64,000 bases of DNA from Aplectana chamaeleonis (Eukaryota > Nematoda > Chromadorea > Rhabditida > Cosmocercidae), in contig JAPDOI010000155.1 of the NCBI GenBank assembly GCA_029168955.1, positions 744,001 through 808,000 on the forward strand, given 5' to 3'. The translations under genes and the position numbers were made by a program. The stretch's first letter is position 1; each line of letters begins with the position of its first letter. The notes beneath the pieces are model-generated. The model did no database searches, was not told the origin of the DNA, and saw nothing but the letters and a program-made list of their open reading frames with translations. Below, piece by piece: positions 13,201-25,200 of the stretch.

Positions 13201-16200
13201 GTGGGAGTCTTCGTTTATTACGGTAACACGGTTCGAGGGGAACGAAAGTATCAATGCAATGATGGATGATAGAAAGGAAAAGCTCGTACTTCTCGTCCAA
13301 ACTGACAACAGTGCCCAAGGAACCGAACCAGTTTACTCGCCACTGTGCTCGCTCCCGCCAACACGGCTTCCAGTTAAAACGTGCATTCACCACAAATTCC
13401 GGCGTTCTGCATTCCTTTGCCTACCGGGTTATACGAATTTGGAACAAATTGCCTCAGGAAATTGTCGAAGCAAAAAACTTTTCGATTTTCAAATGTCGCC
13501 TGTCCAAGTTTGATCTCAGGTCAATACATGGGACAGACGGCCGTTAATTTTGTTAGAGCTTCATGTTCAGAGTGCGATCACTTTTACGTGTCGTTTTACG
13601 TGTGTTTTCTTACTTGTCTACCTGTTTACTTGCATGGGTGGACTACCTCAATTCATTCAATTCATTTCTTTTATTTTACCGCACATGTGAAGCTACTACC
13701 TCTTCACATACATCACGTATGTTTCTTTATTGCAAAATAGAGTGATTGATTGATTGAACCTGCCTTTTGAAAATACTGAAAGAACTAGGCACCAAAAGCC
13801 TTTTACTGAAGCGCAGATATTCGAATCCACCAGCCACGGGGATCAGAATTTCACGATTGAAACGCTTTATTATCCTAAAAAAAGCTCTCCCACCATAAAA
13901 CAGCTAATCCTCTACACTTTAGGTGATGGAAACGAGTAATTTACAAGTGCGCGAAATTTGGGGTGCGGCATGGATTCGAATCTGCGACCTCGCTTCTCAC
14001 TGCAGCACCCACTCTCACTGCGCCAACCGGTCACGGCTCTGAGGGCGCTGACTTCGTATATGGATACGAGATGCTCAACCTACGCGTGGTGGATCTGTGG
14101 AGTCGACTACCAAGATCAAGGAGACTCATCAACCGAGCATCAACTACTCCATGAGGAGTTTTTTTTCGAAATGGGAGTGTAAATGGCTGGCTGCTGCACT
14201 CCTTCGTATCCTACTGTTACGAGCTGGCGTCGAGAGGAACCCAGGCCCACGCAGCAAGACTCAGCGATATCCCTGTTGTCACTGTGGATTATCGGCTCAG
14301 CATGCAAGCGTCCAGTGCGGTGGTTGCCTTGGCTGGGTACACCTCAAATGTTCGGGGTTAACCAGCTATAATGACCACATTGATGCTCATTGTTGTACAT
14401 CTTGCTCTTATTCTCAACCTAGTGTTCCTGCTGCCGAGATGTCGTACGTTCGTGCCGTGGCAGTGTGGAGGAAAGAAGACCACCTCCGTGCAAACCGACG
14501 TCAACCCCTCAGCGTGGAGGGTTTTTGTCATGGGAGAGATGCTGGCTGGCTGCAGCTCTCCTAAGGATTCTACTACAAAGGGCCGGCTTCGAGAAGAATC
14601 CAGGACCCGCTCAGGAGTACCTATGCGCCACATGCAGCGAGAAGGTCACCTGGAATGGGATAAGTGTCCAATGTTTTGGATGTCAGAGGTGGGTGCATCT
14701 CTCCTGTTCGGGTCTCAGTTCTGTGAGGCATCACAACTCTTCCTTCCGTTGTGTTCTGTGCTCTGCCCCCAGCAACTCTGATTCCTCTTTTACCAACCGC
14801 CCCCTCTCTATTGTACATATTAACCTCAATGGCCTTCGTTCCAAGTTGTCTGAACTCTCCCTTTTTTCTCGTACTCATCATCCTGATGTCATAATGGTTC
14901 AGGAAACAAAGCTTTCTCCTTCTACTACCGCTCGTCACCCTAACATTCCTGGCTATACTGCTTATCATGCTCCAAGGTCATCTCACGGCGGAGGAGTTTC
15001 CACTTTCGTATTGTCTAATCTACCCTCTCATCTCATACCAGACACCCCCTCGGACGGTACTCTTGAGTGCCTACCTATCCACCTCCCTCTTAAAACACCT
15101 CTATCTCTTTTTAATATCTATATCCCTCCTACCACGTCCTGTCCCCAATCTTATGACCACACTCCTTCACTCAAGCAGTTGTACGACTGCTCCCTTTCAC
15201 CCTCTGTTGTCTTTGCAGGCGATTTCAATGCTCTAGTGCTCTACCGATCCTCTAGTCCAGACATCTCTCTTGTATCATCTAATCTCTCCAGCGCCTGCTC
15301 TTGGTCGACCGCTACAACACTGTCCAGTGATCATATCCCCGTCTTTGTCCATGTCGATCTCTCTAATTCTCTTGCTCCTTATTCAGGTATCCGTCAAAGG
15401 TCTTATCTAAATCTTTGCCTTGCAGACTGGCGCTTGTTCAGGGAGGTGGCACTTCGCCATGTGGATGACTACCCATGGAATGGAAACGTGCACCAGAAGG
15501 AACGTCACTTGACCGACGCGATTCGCAAGGCCATGAAAGCAGCCATTCCGGAGGGCCGAGTTAAGACCTTCTTTCCCAATGTCACCAGGGAAATCTTGGA
15601 GAAGATAAGGACAAGGGATGCAAAGAAAGTCGTAGATCACCTGGATCCGACCATTGCTGAGCTGGATAGCGAGATTAAGCGAGATCTGGACAAGCACAAG
15701 AAGGAGTGTTGGGAGAAATTTACGGAGAAGATGGATTTCAAGAGTGATGGAGCGTTAACTTGGAAAGTTCTAAAAAAGATCTCGGGCAAGAGCACCTCTA
15801 CCAAATATTCCACGATCGAGTTCGAGGATGGAGTTTTCAAGTCGGGGCAGGAGGCTGCAACTGCTCTCGGAAAGAATTTTTTCATAACTCAGGCTAAGAG
15901 AGGGAAGCAGAACCGAGTGACTGTAAGAGAGCTCTGTAAGTTACCACTTATGGATGAAGCAGAAGCTGTGACGCCCGCGCAGATTGAAAAGGTGGTTAAA
16001 GATATGAGCAACTCGAAGGCTGTAGGGCCGGATGGCATTAGTCCAGCGGTCTTGAAGAAACTACCGAGTGAGATTATGCCAATCCTGGCTGACGTCATCA
16101 ACACATCCTTTCGCACGTGCATCGTACCCCAAGACTGGAAAATGGCAAGCGTCATTCCGTTGCCCAAGCCAGGTAAATCGTCCTCCACGGCTAAGGGATA

Positions 16201-19200
16201 CAGGCCAATAAGTCTTTTATCACCAATAATCAAAGCCGCTGAGAAACTGGTCGTCAAGGAGCTGGCCGAGCATAATAACAATCAGCAGCACCAGCATGGA
16301 TTCCGCAAATTACACTCAACCACCACGGCGCTGCTGGAGATTGTGAGCTATGTTTTGGATGGCTTCAACGCCGGAAAGCCTCAACGCAGTGTTGGAGTTG
16401 CCATGGACCTCACGAAGGCGTTTGACACTGTCAACCTGGGCATACTGTCTGAGAAGCTATTGAGGTCCATCATCCCGCCTTGGCAGAAGCGATGGATTAC
16501 CGCACTCATCAAAGTGCGCCGAGCAACAGTGCTGTTTCAGGGACATGTCTCTAATAGCATCCCGATCGCTGCAGGTGTCCCTCAAGGAGGAGTCATATCG
16601 CCTGCTCTGTTCAGTCTTTACCTGGAAAATTTGCCCGTCCACCCAAGTGACATCAAAGTCGTTGCGTATGCGAATGACATCACCATCTTGTGCCGAGACA
16701 GAGACATTAATATAGCTGCACGCAAGATCAATAGCTACCTCATCGTTCTGAAGAGCTTTCTCGATGATATGATGCTCACTGTCTCTGCCGCTAAATCATC
16801 TGTATCAGTTTTCTCCACTGACCCTAAGGAACACTGCGCTCACCCCGTTGTGAATTGGGAAGACGCTCGTCTGCCTACCGCACGTTTCCCTAAGCTGCTT
16901 GGCCTAGTATTGGATCCTTCGTTGAGGTTCCACAAGAATACTGAGCAGAAACAGGCTTCTTCTTCTTCTTTGCAGCCGCAGGAAGGTTTTTGTCAAAGGT
17001 TCAAGAAACGGGCGACTGAAACCGGATTCGTCCACAAATCCATTGTTGTAAGAGTGGTAGTCCTCTTTGGGCATTCGAATAGGTGTTCAATTGTGTGGCC
17101 ACGGCTACCACAGTCCGGGCACTCGTCCGGCTTACTGCGATCGATCTTATGCAAGAATGACATCAGCATAGAGGAATGACCGCAGCGCAACGAGGCAAGG
17201 GTACTTCTAGCCCGCCTACCGAGTTCCATCTCGGTGTCGCTGACTATGGGTGGTGCGACCCCCAATATGGGAATGACGGTCATCCTATTCAAGTGATCCC
17301 TGACGAACTTGGTGCGCTCCGCACGTAAAAGACGCAGACGATCCAGTTGGGAGTCCGTCCATCTCTGTATATTAACTTTCTCGGGAGCATCCGCAAAAGG
17401 CCTTCTGATACGTCTCTCTCTCACGGGATTCATGATCCTTCTTAATGGGTGGTCAGGCTGCTTGACAATGTTAATAACCAGTTGCTGCGCCTGGAGTTGG
17501 CAGTGCTCCATAACTGGCAGAATTCGGGCTTCAGCATGAAGATGTTCCACTGGGGTGCTTTTAGCACACCCTGTGGCAATCCGAAGTGCAGCATTTTGAA
17601 CTCGCTGCATCTTTGTCCACGATGAATCCGATATCATGTGCTGCCATACCGGTGCAGCGTACTCCAATGCCGGCTGCAATATTGCCTTGTAGGTGGTCAA
17701 AATTGCCTCCTTGCTACTTCCCCACGACGTTCCTCCCAGAGCTCGTAGGACGTTGAGCTTTGCTTTCACTGTAGCGTGTTTCTGCTCAGTATTCTTGTGG
17801 AACCTCAAAGAAGGATCCAATACTAGGCCAAGCAGCTTAGGAAAACGTGCAGCAGGCAGACGAGCGTCTTCCCAATTCACAACGGGGTGAGCGCAGTGTT
17901 CCTTAGGGTCAGTGGAGAAAACTGATACAGATGATTTAGCGGCAGAGAGGTGAGCATCATATCATCGAGAAAGTTCTTCAGAACGATGAGGTAGCTATTG
18001 ATCTTGCGTGCAGCTACATTAATGTCTCTGTCCCGGCACAAGATGGTGATGTCATCCGCATACGCAACGACTTTGATGTCACTTGGGGGGACGGGCAAAT
18101 CTTCCAGGTAAAGACTGAACAGAGCAGGCGATATGACTCCTCCTTGAGGGACACCGGCAGCGATCGGGATGCTATTAGAGACATGTCCCTGAAACAGCAC
18201 TTTTGCTCGGCGCCCTTTGATGAGTGCTGTAATCCATCGCTTCTGCCAAGGCGGGATGGTGGACCTCAATAGCTTCTCAGACAGTATGCCCAAGTTGACA
18301 GTGTCAAACGCCTTCGTGAGGTCCAGGGCTACTCCAACAGTGCGTTGAGGCTTGGTGGCGTTGAAGCCATCCGAAACATAGCTCACAATCTCCAGCAGCG
18401 CCGCGGTGGTAGAGTGTAATTTGCGGAATCCATGCTGGTACTGCTGATTGTTATTGTGCTCGGCAAGCTCCTTGACGACCAGTTTCTCAGCGACCTTTGC
18501 GATTGGTGATAACAGACTTATTGGCCTGTATCCCTTAGCCGTCGATGGTGATTTACCTGCCTTAGGCAACGGAACGACGCTTGCCATTTTCCAGTCTCGG
18601 GGTATGATGCACGTGCGAAAGGATGTGTTGATGACGTCAGCCAGGATTGGCATAATCTCAGTCGGCAGTTTCTTCAAGATCGCTGGACTAATGCCATCCG
18701 GTCCTACAGCCTTCGAGTTGCCCATCTCTTTTACCACCTTTTCAATCTGCGCGGGCGCCACTGCTTCTGCTTCATTCATGAGTGGCAACTTACAGAGCTC
18801 TCTTACAGTCACTCGATTTTGTTTCCCTCTCTTAGCCTGAGTTATGAAAAAATTCTTTCCGAGAGCAGTTGCAGCCTCCTTTCCCGATTTGAAGACTCCT
18901 TTCTCGAACTCGATCGTAGAGTAGTTGGTGGAGGTGCTCTTGCCCGAGATCTTCTTTAGAACTTTCCAAGTTGACGCTCCATCACTCTTGAAATTCATCT
19001 TCTCCGTGAATTTCTCCCAACACTCCTTGTGCTTGTCCAGATCTCGCTTAATCTCGCTATGCAGCTCAGCAATGGTCGGATCCAGGTGATCTGCCACTCT
19101 CTTTGCATCCCTTGTCCTTATCTTCTCCAAGATTTCCCTGGTGACATTGGGAAAGAAGGTCTTAACTCGGCCCTCCGGAATGGCGGCTTTCATTGCCTTG

Positions 19201-22200
19201 CGAATCGCGTCCGTCAAGTGACGCTCTTTCTGGTGCACGTTTCCATTCCATGGGTAGTCATCCACATGGCGAAGTGCCACCTCCCTGAACAAGCGCCAGT
19301 CTGCAAGGCAAAGATTAAGATAAGACCTTTGACGGATACCTGAATAAGGAGCAAGAGAATTAGAGAGATCGACATGGACAAAAACGGGATATGATCACTG
19401 GACAGAGTTGTAGCGGTAGACCAAGAGCAGGCGCTGGAGAGATTAGATGATACAAGAGAGATGTCTGGACTAGAGGATCGGCCGTTGGCCGGGAGACGAG
19501 TGGGCTGATCATCGTTGAGAATGACCAGATCGCACTCCTCCGCCCATTCTTCGACGTCTTCTCCTCTAGCGTCAGTGTCAAGCGACGAGCAGAATGTATG
19601 AGCATTGAAATCGCCTGCGAAGACAACAGAGGGTGGAAGGGAGCAGTCGTACAACTGCTTGAGTGAGGGAATAGGGTCATAAGATTGGGGACAGGACGTG
19701 GTAGGAGGGATATAGATATTAAAAAGAGATATAGGTGTTTTAAGAGGGAGATGGATAGGCAGGTACTCAAGAGTACCGTCCGATGGGGTGTTTGGTATGA
19801 TATGAGAGGGTATATTAGATAATACGAAAGTGGAAACTCCTCCGCCGTGAGCTGACCTCGGAGCATGATAAGCAGTGTAGCCAGGAATGTTAGGGTGACG
19901 TGCGGTAGTAGAAGGAGAAAGTTTGGTTTCCTGAACCATTATGACATCAGGATGATGAGTACGAGCAAAAAGAGAGAGTTCAGACAACTTGGCACGAAGG
20001 CCATTGAGGTTAATATGCACAATAGAGAGGGGGCGGTTGGTAAATGAGGAATCAGACTTACTGGGGGCAGAGCACAGAACACAACGGAAAGAAGGATCGT
20101 GATGCCTCACAGAACTGAGACCCGAACAGGAGAGATGCACCCACCTTTGGCATCCGAAGCACTGGACGCTGGTATGTCTCCTGGTAACATCCTTGCCGCA
20201 CGTGGCGCACGAGTACTTCTGAGCGGGTCCTGGATTCCTCTCGACGCCGGCCATTTGTAATAGGATCCTTAGGAGAGCTGCAGCCAGCCAGCATCTCTCC
20301 CATGACAAAAACCCTCCACGCGGAGGGGTTGAGGTCGGTTTGCACGGAGGTGGTCTTCTTTCCTCCAGACTGCCACGGCACGAACGTACGACATCTCGGC
20401 AGCAGAAACAGGCTACAGTGAAAGCAAAGCTCAACGTTCTACGAGCTCTGAGGAACGTCGTGGGGAAGTAGCAAAGAGACAATTTTGACCACCTACAAGG
20501 CAATATTGCAGCCGGCGTTGGAGTACGCTGCACCGGTATGGCAGCACATGATATCTGATTGATCGTGGACAAAGATGCAGCGAGTTCAAAATGCTGCACT
20601 TCGGATTGCCACAGGGTGTGCTAAAAGCACCCCAGTGGAACATCTTCATGCTGAGGCCCGAGTTCTGCCGGTTAAGGAGCACTGCCAACTCCAAGCGCAG
20701 CAACTGGTTATTAACATTGTCAAGCAGCCTGACCACCCATTAAGAAGGATTATGAATCCCGTGAGAGAGAGACATATCAGAAGGCCTTTTGCGGATGCTC
20801 CCGAGAAAATCAATATACAAAGATGGACGGACTCCCAACTGGATCGTCTGCGTCTTTTACGAGCGTAGCACACCAAGTTCGTCAGGGATCACTTGAGTAG
20901 GATGACCGTCAATCCCATATTGGGGGTCGTACCACCTGTAGTCAGCAACACCGAGATTGAACTCGGTAGGCGGGCTAGAAGTACCCTTGCCTCGTTACGC
21001 TGCGGATATTCCCCTATGCTGATGTCATACTTGCATAAGATCGATCGCAGTAAGCCTGACGAGTGCCCGGACTGTGGTAGCCGTGGCCACACAACTGAAC
21101 ATCTATTTGATTGCCCAAAGAGGCCGACCACTCTGACAACAATGGATTTGTGGACGAATCCGGTTTGGGTCGCCCGTTTCTTGAACCTTTGACAAAAACC
21201 TTCCTGCGGCTGCAAAGAAGCCGAAGAAGAAGAAAGGCTTGACGCGGCCGACAGGAATAGCCGCTTTCATGGCTCTGCGGATCGCGTCAGATAAATGACA
21301 CTCTTTCTGGTGCACGTCGCCATTCCACGGGTAATTTGCCGACAGGCGAAGCGCAACTTCACTGAACAGGCTCCAGTCTGCTCGGCCTAAATTAAGATAA
21401 GAACGTTGACGAACACCAGAATAAGGAGCGAGAGAGTTGGAGAGATCGATATGGATAAAGACGGGGACATGGTCGCTTGGCAAAGTGGTTGAGATGGACG
21501 ATGAGCAAGAGTTAGAGAGGTTGGACGAGACAAGAGATATGTCTGGGCTGGAAGATCGGCCGTTGGAAGGGAGGCGAGTGGGCTGATCATCGTTTAAGAT
21601 GACCAGGTCACACTCCCCTGCCCATTCTTCGACGTCATTTCCTCTAGCGTCAGAATCAAGTGACGAACAAAAGGTGTGAGCATTAAAATCGCCCGCGAAG
21701 ACAACCGAAGATGAGATGGAGCAGTCGTTTAGCTGTTTAAGTAGAGGAATAGGATCGTAAGATGGGGGGCATTAGGTAGTGGGAGGAATATATATGTTGA
21801 AAAGAGAAAGGGGTGTTTTAAGAGGGAGATGGATTGGAAGGTACTCGAGAGTACCATCCGTGGGGGTGTTAGGTATGAGGTGGGAGGGGAGAGAAGATAA
21901 AACAAAGGTTGAAACTCCTCCCCCCAAGAGCTGACCTTGGAGCATGGAAGGCGGTATAGCCCGAGATGTTAGGATGAGGACGGGTAGGTAATGGAGAGAG
22001 CTTGGTTTCTTGAACCATGATCACGTCTGGATGGTAAGTACGTGCGAAGAGAGAGCTCAGAAAGTTTGGCACGAAGGCCGTTGAGATTGATATGTACAAT
22101 GGAAAGGGGGCGATATGAGGAAGAGGAATCAGAGTTGGTAGGTGAAGAGCATATAACAGAGCGAAAAGAAGAGTTATGATGCTTCACAGAACTGAGACCC

Positions 22201-25200
22201 GAACAAAAGAAGTGCACCCACCTTTGGCATCCAAAGCATTGGACACTGAATCCGAAGGAGAGACGCGGCCGGAGAGCACCTCTCCCATGACAAAAACCCT
22301 CTTCGTGGAGGGGTGACGTCGGTTTGCATAGAGGTGATCTTCTTTCCTCCACACTGCCACGGCGTGAACGTACGACATCTCGGCATCTTGTTGCTATTAA
22401 TGAGGACGCCCCTACTAATCTTTCGAGCACGGGCAGGCCCTCTTCGTCGGATGTCACATTTGTCTCCTCTCTTGCTGTATGTTGTAACTGGTCGACTGCT
22501 GTAGTCATGGCCAGTGATCATGTACCAATATGCGCATCATTGGATTTGTCTCTCAATAGTCAGCTCCCACCCTTCTAGGGCTCACGTGGCAGATTATAGA
22601 CTAATTATAGACGATTAGATTATAGACGTAAGGCTATATTGGTCCTGTTTAAGGAGGTGTTACTCACTCGGGTAGCCAACTATTCCTAAGGAGGCTCTGG
22701 AGCTGATCGAGCGACGGGATGAGAAGCGTCGAGCCGATCCAGCTGATTCGAGTTTTCAACAACTGTCCGAAGAGATTACTAAATGGCTTAATGACAAGCA
22801 TAAGCGATGGAAGGAGTTCACTGAGTCCATGAATTTTAACACTGATGCCAAGAAAACACGGAGCATTCTGAAAAGGCTTTCTGGAAAGAAAACAGCAGCG
22901 GATCGAAACAATTTACTAGAAGAGTTCTGATCAGACAGTATGGCTTTATCTATGGGCAAATGCCTTCCGCTGCTGACAGAAACGAACTTTTTAGTCTCGA
23001 GCCTCCGATTCTCAAAAGGAAGAAAAATGACCTATTTCTCTTCCATCAAATCCTTTTCAACGTAAACTTTGGTCTAAGGCCTGGGGATTTCGTAAGAACG
23101 AGAGACTCTGTCACTGGGGCGATAAAATTCCATCGCACCGTGTCTAACCTTGAATGTCGACGCTGCTTTTTCACGAATAGGGTTATTCCATTATTCCAGG
23201 ATCTCAGTAGAAATGATAATATTCCTGTCGAATTTGGTGCCTTCAAAAACTTGGTACGAGTAAAACTGGCTCCTGGGCGGCAGCCGAGTATCCCTCCGTA
23301 GCGCTTGGATTACTCGAAATCCTGCTCTTCTCTTTTGACTATTGTTCGTTTCAGTTGGTTACAATGTTTACATCTTTGATCCATCTGAAGCATCTGCCGG
23401 ACCAGTTCCTCGAACTACTCAGCGTCTCGTCTACTCGTCATTCAGTACTGGTGTAATTCCAGCGAGGTGAAAGCAAGCTACTGTCCGATCCCGAAGCCTG
23501 GTAAACCTGAGGACAAGGCAACTTCGAGTCGTCCCATTTCCCTATTGTCCCCTATTGCTAAGTTAGCGGAGAAAATCATCAATCCGCGACTCCAAGGAGC
23601 ACTTCAACATAACGTGCATCAACATGGGTTCAAGAAGGCTCACTCCACTATCATGCACTCACGTCGATCACGGAACACACTATTACCGGTTTCAATAGGA
23701 AAGCTCCCGTCGGCACAAGTCTGGTCGTAGCAGTTGACCTAACTGCTACGACCAGCCTTCGATAATGTCAGTACCTCGCAAACGGTGGACTGATAACTTC
23801 GTCAGAAACCGCTCCATACGTGTGAAGTTCGACGTACACTTGTCGAAGTCGGTTCCCCTGAAGGCAGGCGTTCTTCAAGGTGGAGTATTATCACGCTGCC
23901 GAGATGTCGTACGTTCGTGCCGTGGCAGTGTGGAGGATAGAAGATCACCTCCGTGCAAACATACGTCAATCCCTCCGCGGAGAGGGTTTTTGTCATGGGA
24001 GAGGTGCTGGCTGGCTGCAGCTCTCCTGAGGATTCTTCTACAAATGGCCGGCGTCGGAAGGAATCCAGGACCCGCGAAGAAGAAGAAGTACCCATGTGCC
24101 ACATGCGACAGAGATGTCAATTGGTATGGAACCAGCGTCCAATGTTTTGGATGCGAAAGGTGGGTGCACTTCTCTTATTCGGGTCTCAGTTCTGTGAGGC
24201 GCCACGATTCTTCCTTTCGTTGTATTGTGTGCTCCGCCTCCAGAAACTCAAATTCCTCATCTACCAACCGCCCCCTGTCTATTGTACACATCAATCTAAA
24301 CGGCCTTCGGACCAAGCTTTCTGAATTATCTCTCTTTGCCCGTACTCATCACCCGGATGTTATCATGGTCCAGGAGACCAAACTCTCTCCCTCTGCTACC
24401 TCTCGACATCCAAACATCCCGGGCTATACTGCATATCATACTCCTAGGTCATCTCAAGGAGGCGGAGTCTCTACTTTTGTTCTGTCCTCTCTTCCCTCTC
24501 ACATTATTCCAAACACTCCAGTGGATGGCACTCTCGAGTACATCCCCATCCATCTACCTCTTAAAACACCACTTTCTCTTTTTAATATATATATATCCCT
24601 CCTTCTACCTCTTCCCCCTCAACATACACTCCTTTCCCCCTTCTCAAGCAGCTGTATGACTGCTCTCTATCTCCCTCAATTGTCTTTGCGGGTGACTTCA
24701 ATGCGCACACGTTCTGCTCGTCGCTTGATTCTGATGCTAGAGGAAGTGACGTCGAAGAATGGGCGGAGGAGTGCGATCTGGTTATCTTAAACGATGGCCA
24801 GCCCACTCGTCTCCCTGCCAACGGCCGATCATCTAGCCCAGACATCTCCCTCGTCTCTTCCAATCTCTCTAATGCTTGCTCTTGGTCGACATCCACAACT
24901 CTTTCCAGCGATCACATCCCTGTCTTTGTCGATATTGATCTCTCTAACTCTCTTGCTCCCTATACAGGTGTTCGTCATCGTTCTTATCTTAATTTAGGCC
25001 TTGCATACTGGAGCCTGTTCAGGGAGGTTGCGCTCCGCCAAGCGGCTGATTATCCGTGGAATGACGATGTACACCAGAAGGAGCGCCACCTATCTGATGC
25101 TATCTTGAAGGCTATGAAAGCTGTGATCGCTGAAGGCCGCGTTAAGACCTTCTTTCCCAACGTCACCAGGGAAACATTGCAGAAGATAAGGACAAGGGAC

